A DNA stretch of 24,683 nucleotides, taken from positions 1 to 24,683 of the forward strand of contig JANRJF010000088.1 in assembly GCA_033764095.1 (NCBI GenBank), given 5' to 3'. This document shows positions 8,075 to 15,556 of the stretch, in pieces. Positions within the stretch are counted from its first letter, which is position 1, and each line of letters opens with the position of its first letter. The translations under genes and the position numbers were made by a program. The stretch is from JBDTMT01 sp033764095 (GTDB lineage Bacteria > Desulfobacterota > Binatia > HRBIN30 > CADEER01). The notes beneath the pieces are model-generated. The model saw only the letters and a list, made by a program, of their open reading frames with translations. It had not been told where the DNA came from and did not search any database.

Positions 8075-9334
8075 ATGCTGGTCACGTACCTCGGACACGC
8101 GGCGATCATGCTGGAGGCGGGCGGGCAGCGCCTGCTGATGGACCCGTGGCTGGTCGATCCGAGCTATCACGGCACCTGGTGGCACTTCCCGCCGCTCGAG
8201 CTCGGGCCGCGCGACCTGCCGCGCATCGACTACCTCTACGTCTCGCACGAGCATCCCGACCACTTCGATCCGCCGACGCTGGCGCAGCTCGACAAGGGCA
8301 TCCACGTGCTGATCGCCGACTTCAAGAAGAAGCGGCTGCGCGACCAGCTCGCCGAGATCGGCTTCCGCACCATCACCGAGCTGCCGTACGGGCAGGACTT
8401 CACCTGCGGCGCCAACGGGCCGATCGTCCAACTCGTCGCGCCCGACCGCCCCTGGGACGACAGCGCCATCCTCATCCGCCACGGCGGCACGACGGTGATG
8501 AACGTCAACGACTGCCACCTCGACGAGGCGACGCTCGGCCGGCTCGGCAACGCGCACGACATCGACCTGGCGTTCCTGACCTTCACCGGCGCCAGCCAGT
8601 ATCCCGGCTGCTTCGACTTCCCGCTCGCCTCCAAGATCGAACGCGCCCTGTACTCGAAGCGCTCGCACCTGGAGGAGCTGGTGCACTGGTCGACGCTGTT
8701 GCGCGCCAAGCGCGTCGTGCCGGCCGCCGGCAACCACGCGCTGCTCGCCGAGGACCAGCTGTTCCTCAATACGCCGATGTACGCCAACACGCCGGCCGAG
8801 GCGATCGAGGCGCTGCGCGCGGGCGCGCCGCAGATCGAGGGCCTGCAGATGAATCCGGGCGACACCTGGACGCCGGAGGGCGGCCACGTGCGGCGCAAGC
8901 CGGCGCCGGACTGGAGCCGCCGCCACGAGCTGATCGAGGAGCTGTCGCGCCAGACGCGCGGGCGCGCCGCCGAGTACTTCGCCGGCGAGCCGGCCGCGCC
9001 ACCCGACCTGTGGGAGCGCTTCCACGCCTATTTCACCGCCAAGCTGACCGAGAACCCCGCCGCGGCGCCGTCGATCGGCTACCCGGTGTGGTTCACCGTC
9101 ACCGGCCCGCAGGGCGGCGAGTGGGTGCTCGATTTCTCGCGCGACGCCGACTGGGTGCGCCAGGGGGCGCCCGACGCCTGGAACCTGCACATCACCATTC
9201 CCGACAAGCTGGTCTGGTGCGGGGTCAGCGGGGCCGGCGTCTGGGACCACATCATCCTCTCCTTCCGCGTCCGGCTGGCGCGCCAGCCGGACAGATACAT
9301 GAAGGAATTCTGGACCTGGTTCTGTAAGCTGTGA
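8075..9334 (+). CDS. CMP-Neu5Ac hydroxylase-like MBL-fold protein lacking a Rieske domain
   Basis: This 419-residue protein has a metallo-beta-lactamase fold with the metal motif H-x-H-x-D-H at VSHEHPDHF (H58, H60, D62, H63). Several segments match the non-Rieske part of vertebrate CMP-N-acetylneuraminate hydroxylase (CMAH) as I remember it: MDPWLVDPSYHGTWW, IDYLYVSHEHPDHFDPPTL, VMNVNDCH, FTGASQYP, NTPMYANTPAEAIEAL and MNPGDTW. The Rieske domain found at the N-terminus of CMAH is absent, since the protein begins directly with the first beta-lactamase strand. The last 120 residues form a separate domain (WFTVTGPQGGEWVLDFS ... LSFRVRLARQPDRYMKEFW), also reminiscent of the CMAH C-terminus. The start at 8075 has AAGGGGGG upstream. 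It may act on an activated sugar or its acyl group, but hydroxylation would need another electron donor. Family confident, function open. Confidence 0.82.
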   Translation: MLVTYLGHAAIMLEAGGQRLLMDPWLVDPSYHGTWWHFPPLELGPRDLPRIDYLYVSHEHPDHFDPPTLAQLDKGIHVLIADFKKKRLRDQLAEIGFRTITELPYGQDFTCGANGPIVQLVAPDRPWDDSAILIRHGGTTVMNVNDCHLDEATLGRLGNAHDIDLAFLTFTGASQYPGCFDFPLASKIERALYSKRSHLEELVHWSTLLRAKRVVPAAGNHALLAEDQLFLNTPMYANTPAEAIEALRAGAPQIEGLQMNPGDTWTPEGGHVRRKPAPDWSRRHELIEELSRQTRGRAAEYFAGEPAAPPDLWERFHAYFTAKLTENPAAAPSIGYPVWFTVTGPQGGEWVLDFSRDADWVRQGAPDAWNLHITIPDKLVWCGVSGAGVWDHIILSFRVRLARQPDRYMKEFWTWFCKL

Positions 9335-9357
9335 GCTGTTCCGGGGGGGACCGCATC

Positions 9358-10602
9358 ATGGGGGGCGACGCAGTGAACGTGCTCGTGGTCGTGCTCGAAG
9401 GGGCGCGCGCCGACCACATCGGCCACAACGGCGCGGCGTGGGAGACGACGCCGTACCTCGACCAGGTGGCCCGCCAGGGGGTGCGCTTCACGCGCGCCTA
9501 CACCACGGCGCCGGCGGCGCTGCCGGCGCACGCCTCGCTGCTCAGCGGGCTGTTCGCCTGCGCGCACGGCGCCACCGAGGAGAGCGGCGGGCTCGGCGCG
9601 ACGCCGCCGCTGCTCTCCGAGGCGTTGCGCGACGCCGGCTACCGCACCGCGGCATTCTACCCGTCGGCGCGCGGCGGCCATCCGGCCGCGCCGGTGAGCC
9701 CGGCGAGCGGCTGCGGCCGCGGTTTCGAGCGCTTCTACACCGGTCGCAACGCCGGCCGCCTGGCCGGCGCGGCGGACTACGCGCGGCGCGCCAGCGACCG
9801 CGTCCTCGGTCGCGCCGACGCCGGCGCGCGCCGCACCACGCACGCGCTGCTCGAGTGGCTGCGCGATGCCGGCGAGCCGTTCGGCGCCGTGGTGACCCTG
9901 CGCGAGGCGACGCTGCCGCAAGCGCCGCCGGCGCCCTACGATCGCCAGTTCGCCGGGCCGGATGTCGCGCCGCGCCGCGCCCAGTATGCCGGCGCGTTGC
10001 GCTATCTCGATCTGCGCCTGCAGGAGATCGGCGAGGCGTTGGCCGCCGACGGCCGCTGGGACCGCACGCTGCTGGTGGTCACCGGCACCGGCGGCCTCGC
10101 CTTCGATGGCGAGGCGCCGCTGTGCGAGGCGACCCTGCGCGTGCCGCTCATCCTGCGCGCGCCGGGCCGCGTGCCGGCGGGCTATGCGGTCGACGAGATC
10201 GCGCAGCTCTCCGACGTGCTGCCGACCGTCCTGGCGCTCACCGGCGCCGCGCCGCCGCCGGCGACGCAGGGGCGCGCGCTGCTCGCGCAGGGGGCGGTGA
10301 CCGCGGGGCCGCGCCACGCCTTCGCCGAGAGCTATCGGCGCGAGCCGCAGGACGTGCGCCGCAAGGTGGTGTGCGGGCCGGCCGGTACCTTCGTCTGGCA
10401 GTCGGACGAGGCCAACGCCTATTTCGATGCCGGCGACCCGCACGGAACGGTCAACCGCGTCGCGACCGACGTGGCCGGCGGCGACCGCTTGCGACGCCGC
10501 TTGTTCGATTGGCTGGCCGAGGCGCAGCGCGGCGCGCGCGGGCTCGGTGCGGACGCCGAGGCGCGCCTGGCGGGCTCCGCCAGCGCGGCGCGCGGCGGGT
10601 GA
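9358..10602 (+). CDS. Sulfatase/alkaline-phosphatase-fold protein, apparently catalytically dead
   Basis: This 414-residue protein follows the sulfatase fold: LVVVLEGARADHIG at the N-terminus, TTPYLDQVARQGVRFTRAY, APAALPAHASLLSGL, then LRVPLILRAPGR and a C-terminal D-P-H-G-T-V-N-R element. The catalytic positions are changed. The nucleophile position (Cys/Ser in sulfatases, Thr/Ser in relatives, in the C/S/T-x-P-x-R/H motif) is A54 in ALPAH. The D-H metal pair after the VVT strand is T244-G245 (VVTGTGGLAF). The first metal Asp is E14. It is therefore unlikely to hydrolyse sulfate or phosphate esters. It may bind a glycan or have been repurposed. ATG 9358 is preferred over GTG 9331 because GGGGGGGA lies 8 bases upstream. 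No signal peptide is seen. Confidence 0.8.
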   Translation: MGGDAVNVLVVVLEGARADHIGHNGAAWETTPYLDQVARQGVRFTRAYTTAPAALPAHASLLSGLFACAHGATEESGGLGATPPLLSEALRDAGYRTAAFYPSARGGHPAAPVSPASGCGRGFERFYTGRNAGRLAGAADYARRASDRVLGRADAGARRTTHALLEWLRDAGEPFGAVVTLREATLPQAPPAPYDRQFAGPDVAPRRAQYAGALRYLDLRLQEIGEALAADGRWDRTLLVVTGTGGLAFDGEAPLCEATLRVPLILRAPGRVPAGYAVDEIAQLSDVLPTVLALTGAAPPPATQGRALLAQGAVTAGPRHAFAESYRREPQDVRRKVVCGPAGTFVWQSDEANAYFDAGDPHGTVNRVATDVAGGDRLRRRLFDWLAEAQRGARGLGADAEARLAGSASAARGG

Positions 10603-10634
10603 GAGACGCGGCGTGCGCGACGGCTCCGACGACC

Positions 10635-12308
10635 ATGGGCGAGACGCGACGCGGCCTGCGGCAGCGGCTGGCGGATGTCGATCCCTGGCTGCTCGCCATC
10701 CTGGTGCTGGCGACCGGGCTGGATGCCTGGCACCTGCGCTGGGGGCTGCCGAACGGCAACCAGTCGTGGGCGGCCGATGCGATCGGCCCGGTGACCGCGC
10801 TCGGCGTCGCGCGGCGCACCTTCGCCGGCTTCAACTCGGGATGGTTCTACTTCAAATACCCGCCCGCCTGGCCGTTCATCATGGTGGGCGCCTTCACGCC
10901 CTACCTGGCCGGCCTCTACGCCAGCGGCGGCTGGAGCCACCCCGCGGCGCAGTATCCGTACGGATTCAGCGATCCGCAGGCGACGCTGTTCGCCCTGTTC
11001 ATGATCGCGCGCGCGGTGGCGGTTGGGTTCGGCGTCGGTCTGGTGGCGTTGGCCTACGCGATCGCACGGCGGCTCTTCGATCGGACCACGGCGCGCTGGG
11101 CGGCCTTCCTCACCGCCACCGCGTATCCGATCGTCTACTACGCCCACACCACCAACCTCGACATCTCCTACTGCTTCTGGCTGGTGCTGGCGCTGTACGC
11201 GGCGATCGTCGCCGCCGGCACGACGCGATGGGTGGCGTGGGCGACGCTCGGCGCCGCCGCGGCGTTGGCGCTGGCGACCAAGGAACAGGGCTTCGCCTGG
11301 CTGGTGCCGCTGCCGCTGCTGGTACTGGCCGCGCGCGTGCGCGCCGACGGCTGGCGCGCCCTCTGGGCGCGGCCCACCTGGGTGATGGCCGGCGTCGGGC
11401 TGCTGACGCTGTTGCTGGCGAACAACGCGCTGGTCAATCCGCTCGGCTTCATCGGGCGCGTCGCCTACCTGCTCGGCCGGCCGCTGCACGACACCGGGGC
11501 GCGGCTGGCGCCGGTCGAGTTCGCGCTGTGGAAGGGGAGCAAGGAGTGGCGCTACGTCGCGCAGCTCTGGGACGGGTTGAGCAGCTCGCTCGGATTGCCG
11601 CTGCTGGCGCTGGCGGCGATCGGCGCGCTGCTGTGCTGGCGGCGCCCGCGCGCCGCGCTCTGGCTGTGGGTGCCGGCGCTGGCGCTCTACTACCTGTCGC
11701 TGCGCGGCCTGGAGCTGATCACGCTGCGCTACCTGTTGCCGGTGACGGTGGTGGCGCTGATCTGGGTGGCCGTCGCGCTGGTCGCGGCGCTGCGCCTGGC
11801 GCCGCACGGCGTGTCCCGGTGGGTGGTGCAGGGCGGCGTCGCGCTGGTCGCGGCGCTGTCGCTCGGTCGCGCCGTCGAGCTCGATTGGCTGCTGGTCACC
11901 GACGCGCGCTACCAGGCCGAGGCCTGGATGGCGTCGAATCTGCCGCCGCAGGCGCGCGCCGAGGTCTACCAGAAGGGCGCCTTCCTGCCGCGCTTTGCGC
12001 CGCCGCTGCAGCTGCAGTTCGTGCCGATCGGCGAGCGCACCGCAGCCGGCCTGGCGGCCCGGCAGCCGGACGCGATCGTCACCAGCTCGGCGTCGCGCAA
12101 GAGCATCACCCACATCTGGACGCCTGACTGGCGCACCACCGGAACCATGTTGACGCCCAACCCCGCCGCCACCGAGTTCCTCGCCGCGCTGGAGTCCGGC
12201 GCGTTGCCCTACCGGCTGGCGGCGGTGTTCCGCCAGGATCCGCATCTGCTGACCAATCGCATCACCAGCGTCGCTCCCGAGATCCGCATCTATGTCCGCA
12301 CGTCATGA
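10635..12308 (+). CDS. GT39/ArnT-like polytopic membrane glycosyltransferase
   Basis: This protein of about 557 residues has many hydrophobic segments (PWLLAILVLATGLDAW, FALFMIARAVAVGFGVGLVALAYAIA, FWLVLALYAAIVAAG and others), as in GT-C enzymes that use polyprenyl-phosphate sugars on the outer face of the membrane. The first extramembrane loop has an acidic residue, D48 in SWAADAIGP, at the place where ArnT/PMT-type enzymes keep their catalytic Asp. A YYAHTTNLDISYCFWL segment and the TKEQG motif are typical of bacterial family-39 members. The C-terminal 110 residues are soluble. The start is uncertain: ATG 10635 is chosen, but GTG 10599 overlapping the previous stop would add 12 residues, and neither has a clear ribosome site. 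It probably transfers a sugar to a periplasmic glycan, lipid or protein; acceptor unknown. Confidence 0.82.
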   Translation: MGETRRGLRQRLADVDPWLLAILVLATGLDAWHLRWGLPNGNQSWAADAIGPVTALGVARRTFAGFNSGWFYFKYPPAWPFIMVGAFTPYLAGLYASGGWSHPAAQYPYGFSDPQATLFALFMIARAVAVGFGVGLVALAYAIARRLFDRTTARWAAFLTATAYPIVYYAHTTNLDISYCFWLVLALYAAIVAAGTTRWVAWATLGAAAALALATKEQGFAWLVPLPLLVLAARVRADGWRALWARPTWVMAGVGLLTLLLANNALVNPLGFIGRVAYLLGRPLHDTGARLAPVEFALWKGSKEWRYVAQLWDGLSSSLGLPLLALAAIGALLCWRRPRAALWLWVPALALYYLSLRGLELITLRYLLPVTVVALIWVAVALVAALRLAPHGVSRWVVQGGVALVAALSLGRAVELDWLLVTDARYQAEAWMASNLPPQARAEVYQKGAFLPRFAPPLQLQFVPIGERTAAGLAARQPDAIVTSSASRKSITHIWTPDWRTTGTMLTPNPAATEFLAALESGALPYRLAAVFRQDPHLLTNRITSVAPEIRIYVRTS

Positions 12309-13218
12309 GTCGTCGGCCGCGCTGGCGCGCGGCCCCGCCCCCTTCGTCTGCGCCCTCTGCGGCGGCACGCGCAGCACCCCGCACTTCCGCGGCGGCGGCC
12401 GCGTGTCGCCCGCTTCGCCGGTGTCGGAGCGCTACCGCATCACCCACAGCGAGCGGCATCTCGTGCACGCCATCGTGCGCTGCCTCGACTGCGGGCTGGT
12501 GACGCTGCCGACCGACTACGCGCCGCCGGTGAGCTACGAGGACGCCGCCGACCCGTACTACCTGGAGCAGGCCCCGGAGCGGGTGGCGAACGCCCACCGC
12601 CTGCTGTCGTTGCTGCCCAGCGGCGGACGGCTGCTGGAGATCGGCTGCGCCTGCGGCTTCCTGCTGCTGGCGGCGCGCGAGCGCGGCTTCGTCGCGCAGG
12701 GCGTCGAGATGTCGGCCTGGGCCTCGGCCTACGCGCGCGACACCTTCGGGCTCGACGTGCGGACCGGCACGCTCGAGGCGGCCGGGCTGGCGAGCGACTC
12801 GTTCGACGCGGTGGTGCTGGCCGACGTCATCGAGCATCTCTTCGACCCGCGCGCCACGCTGGCGGAGATCCACCGCGTGCTCAAGCCGGGCGGGCGGCTG
12901 CTGCTGCTCACGCCCGACATCGGCAGCCGGGTGGCGCGCCTCGCCGGATCGCGCTGGTGGGGCCTGCTCGACGACCACTACTTCTACTTCTCGCGTGCCA
13001 CGCTGACCCGGCTGCTGACCGAGGAGGGCTTCGAGATCGAGCGCCTCACCGCGCTCGGTCGCGCCTTTCCGCTCAGCCACTGGGTCTTCAAGCTGGCGCC
13101 CTACAGTCGCCCTCTCGAGCGCCTCGCGTCGCGCATGGTGCGCGCCATCGGGGCGGAACAGAAAGAGATCTCGATCAACCTGGGAGACCAGATGTCATGC
13201 GTAGCCCTGAAGAAATGA
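12292..13218 (+). CDS. Zinc-ribbon class I SAM-dependent methyltransferase
   Basis: This 308-residue protein has an N-terminal zinc-ribbon-like knuckle pair (C20/C23 in CALCGG and C64/C67 in CLDCG), then a Rossmann methyltransferase domain. Motif I is LLEIGCACGF at about residues 114-123, followed by GVEMS at the adenosine-binding acidic position, FDAVVLADVIEHLFDP (motif IV region) and HRVLKPGGRLLLLTPD. The fusion of a Cys4 ribbon to this methyltransferase type is common in sugar and O-antigen clusters, where such enzymes methylate nucleotide sugars or glycan chain ends. ATG 12292 overlaps the end of the GT39-like gene by 17 bases. The last residues, SINLGDQMSCVALKK, overlap the start of the following GT2. 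The target hydroxyl, amine or carbon cannot be determined. Confidence 0.88.
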   Translation: MSARHESSAALARGPAPFVCALCGGTRSTPHFRGGGRVSPASPVSERYRITHSERHLVHAIVRCLDCGLVTLPTDYAPPVSYEDAADPYYLEQAPERVANAHRLLSLLPSGGRLLEIGCACGFLLLAARERGFVAQGVEMSAWASAYARDTFGLDVRTGTLEAAGLASDSFDAVVLADVIEHLFDPRATLAEIHRVLKPGGRLLLLTPDIGSRVARLAGSRWWGLLDDHYFYFSRATLTRLLTEEGFEIERLTALGRAFPLSHWVFKLAPYSRPLERLASRMVRAIGAEQKEISINLGDQMSCVALKK

Positions 13219-14018
13219 ACGACACGGTGCCCAGCACGGCGGTGACCGCCGGCAAGCCGAAAGTGGTCGTGGTCATGCCGGCGTACAACGCCGGGCGCAC
13301 GCTGCGCATGACCTACATGGAGTTGCCGCAGGACACCGTCGACATGGTGATCCTGGTCGACGACGGCTCGACCGACGACACCGTCGCGGTGGCGCGCGAG
13401 CTCAACCTGAAGCTCTTCCTGCACGACCGCAACTACGGCTACGGCGCCAATCAGAAGACCTGCTACGCCGAGGCGCTGCGCGCCGGCGCCGACATCGTGG
13501 TGATGGTGCACCCCGACTATCAGTACGATCCGCGCCTGGTGCCCGAGGTGATCCTGCCGATCCAGCAGGGGACCGCCGACGTGGTGCTGGGCTCGCGGCT
13601 GAAGAGCGGCTCGGCGAACACGCTGTCGGGCGGCATGCCGTGGTGGAAGTTCATCTCCAACCGCTTCCTCACCTGGGTGGAGAACACCGCCTTCGGCCTG
13701 CAGCTCTCCGAGTACCACACCGGCTACCGCGCTTACCGGCGCGAGGTGCTGGAGACGGTGAACGTCGCGCTCAACGCCGACAAGTTCATCTTCGACCAGG
13801 AGATCATGGCCCAGGTCGTCGAGGCCGGCTTCCGCATCGAAGAGGTCGCGGTGCCGACCCGCTACTTCGCCGAGGCCTCGTCCGCCAGCTTCCTGGCCAG
13901 CACCCGCTATGGGCTCGGCATCCTCTGGCTGGTGGCGCGCTACGAGGCGCATCGCCGCGGCTGGTGGCGGCAGCGCCAGTTCCAGAGCCTGCGCGGACGG
14001 TACCGAGAACTGGCGTGA
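13197..14018 (+). CDS. GT2-family glycosyltransferase (DPM/DPG synthase-like)
   Basis: This 273-residue GT-A enzyme resembles polyprenyl-phosphate hexose synthases. Visible motifs are VVVMPAYN at about residues 24-31, VDDGSTDDT (54-62) for the nucleotide, NYGYGANQK (79-87), and MVHPDYQYDP (D107/D111) at the metal-binding strand. ADVVLGSR and YHTGYRAYRRE follow further downstream. No C-terminal membrane span is obvious, apart from a hydrophobic GLGILWLVARY segment. Such an enzyme could load a sugar onto polyprenyl phosphate to feed the GT39-like enzyme two genes upstream; this pairing is inference. ATG 13197 has GGGAGA nine bases upstream. A second choice, ATG 13215, overlaps the methyltransferase stop as ATGA. 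The stop overlaps the GTG start of the next gene. Confidence 0.88.
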   Translation: MRSPEEMNDTVPSTAVTAGKPKVVVVMPAYNAGRTLRMTYMELPQDTVDMVILVDDGSTDDTVAVARELNLKLFLHDRNYGYGANQKTCYAEALRAGADIVVMVHPDYQYDPRLVPEVILPIQQGTADVVLGSRLKSGSANTLSGGMPWWKFISNRFLTWVENTAFGLQLSEYHTGYRAYRREVLETVNVALNADKFIFDQEIMAQVVEAGFRIEEVAVPTRYFAEASSASFLASTRYGLGILWLVARYEAHRRGWWRQRQFQSLRGRYRELA

Positions 14019-15553
14019 GCGGACCCGTTTCACTGCCGGCATCCGACCTCGACGCGGCGCCCGCGCCGGCCGCGGTCGACGACGCCGCGCGCCGCGCGCG
14101 CAGCGCCCTGCTGCGCGCCTGGATTCCGGCGGTGGCGGTGCTGGTGCTGCTCGACGTCACGTTCAACTCCTGGTTCTGGCGCATCCCGAAGCTCACCCCG
14201 CGGAGCGCCGACTACGGCTACCAGTTCCTGCTCGACGCGCGCGCGGCGGCGGCGCCGCCGGCGCCGGGGACGCGGCAGGTGCTGGCGCTCGGCAGCTCCG
14301 TCGCCGTCGCCTTCGACCCCGACCAGGTGCAGTCGCTGCTGCGCGCCCAGGGCGCGGCCGCCGAGGTGCACCGCCTGCTGCTGCCGGGCGTCAAGCCGTC
14401 CGACCTGCGCCTGTACTTCGACACCGATGGCGCGGCGCTCCATCCCGACGTGGCCGTGCTGCTGCTCAACCCGCTCGACTTCCTCAACCCCAGCTTCGAA
14501 CGCGACCTGAAGCCGCAGGTACGCACGGTGTTGCCGCCTGCCGAGACGCTGCGCGAGCGCGGCGCCTTCATCTCGACCGTGGCGGGCAAGCTCGACCTCG
14601 CCGTCGCGGCGCTCAGCAACCTCTACCGCTATCGCAAGCCGCTGCGCTCGGCGTTGGAGGATCACCTGCGCTGGGCGTGGCGATGGCTGCGCGGTGGCGG
14701 GTCGGCGCAGGGCTTCGGCTGGTACGCGGACGGCTACACCGCGCCGCGCTTCGCGGTGCCGCTGTCGGGCGACCGCGTCAGCCTGGAGTATTTCGTCGAC
14801 CCTGCCTGGTTGGCGCAGCGCGGCGCGGTGCAACTCGTCTTCTCGACCGAGGCCGGCGAGCTGACGCGCCGCACGCATACGACGCCCGGCTGGCAGCGTC
14901 TCGACCTGCCGCGCCCGGCCGGCTCGGGCCCGCTGCTCTCGGTGGCGGCCGACGGCGGCTGGAGTCCGCGTGCCGCGGGCGCCGACGACGTCCGGCTGCT
15001 CGGCGTGCGCCTGCGCGCCGTCCCGACCGCGAGCGGCCGCGGCAGGCCGCCGCTGCACTATCCGCCGGCCGAGCGCGAGGCGGTCGACACGCTGCTGCGC
15101 ATGGGCGCCAGCCAGGGCGACGAGTTCGCCGCGCGCTGGCAGACGTTGCTCGACGGCGAGACGGAATTCGGTCGCCGCTTCCGCGCCTATCGCGACAGCA
15201 AGCTGGCGGCGCGCGATACGCCGATCAGCCCCGACGGCGAGTACGGCGAGCTCGAGCGCCTGGTGCGCCATCTGTCGGCCGGCGGTGCGCAGGTCGTGCT
15301 GATCAACGCGCCGGAGAGCGCGCTGCTGCGCGACCAGTACGCCGGCGGCGCCTACTACCAGAGCTACCGGCGGTTTCTCGCCGACCTCGCCGCGCGCACC
15401 GCCAACGCGACCTTCGTCGACCTCGGCGCGGCGCTGCCGCCGGAGGACTTCAACGACTGGCACCACACCAACTACATCGGCAGCCTGGCGCTCGGCCCGC
15501 GCTACGCCGAGCTGCTGCGCCCGCGCCTGAGCCCGGCGCCGGCCGCGCGCTGA
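14015..15553 (+). CDS. SGNH-family protein with internal beta-sandwich-like insertion, partner of MBOAT
   Basis: This 512-residue protein starts at GTG 14015, overlapping the previous stop as GTGA. One membrane segment lies at about residues 34-49 (AWIPAVAVLVLLDVTF), so the rest is probably extracytoplasmic. VLALGSSVAVAF at about 89-100 is the SGNH block I (likely nucleophile S95), and FNDWHHTNYIGSLALG holds the D-x-x-H pair (D481, H484). The arrangement resembles DUF1574/AlgX-like proteins that work with MBOAT acyltransferases to O-acetylate polysaccharides. Between the two halves, about residues 232-336 form a separate beta-rich stretch (VSLEYFVDP, GAVQLVFSTEAGELT, GWQRLDLP) that looks like a carbohydrate-binding jelly roll. 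The MBOAT gene begins three bases after its stop. It likely takes the acyl group from MBOAT and places it on the glycan. Confidence 0.78.
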   Translation: MSGPVSLPASDLDAAPAPAAVDDAARRARSALLRAWIPAVAVLVLLDVTFNSWFWRIPKLTPRSADYGYQFLLDARAAAAPPAPGTRQVLALGSSVAVAFDPDQVQSLLRAQGAAAEVHRLLLPGVKPSDLRLYFDTDGAALHPDVAVLLLNPLDFLNPSFERDLKPQVRTVLPPAETLRERGAFISTVAGKLDLAVAALSNLYRYRKPLRSALEDHLRWAWRWLRGGGSAQGFGWYADGYTAPRFAVPLSGDRVSLEYFVDPAWLAQRGAVQLVFSTEAGELTRRTHTTPGWQRLDLPRPAGSGPLLSVAADGGWSPRAAGADDVRLLGVRLRAVPTASGRGRPPLHYPPAEREAVDTLLRMGASQGDEFAARWQTLLDGETEFGRRFRAYRDSKLAARDTPISPDGEYGELERLVRHLSAGGAQVVLINAPESALLRDQYAGGAYYQSYRRFLADLAARTANATFVDLGAALPPEDFNDWHHTNYIGSLALGPRYAELLRPRLSPAPAAR

Positions 15554-15556
15554 GCG

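Noticed and set aside
9331..9357. GTG 9331 as start of the sulfatase-fold gene
   Set aside because: It overlaps the previous stop but lacks a ribosome site, while ATG 9358 has GGGGGGGA at proper spacing and begins right before the first beta strand.
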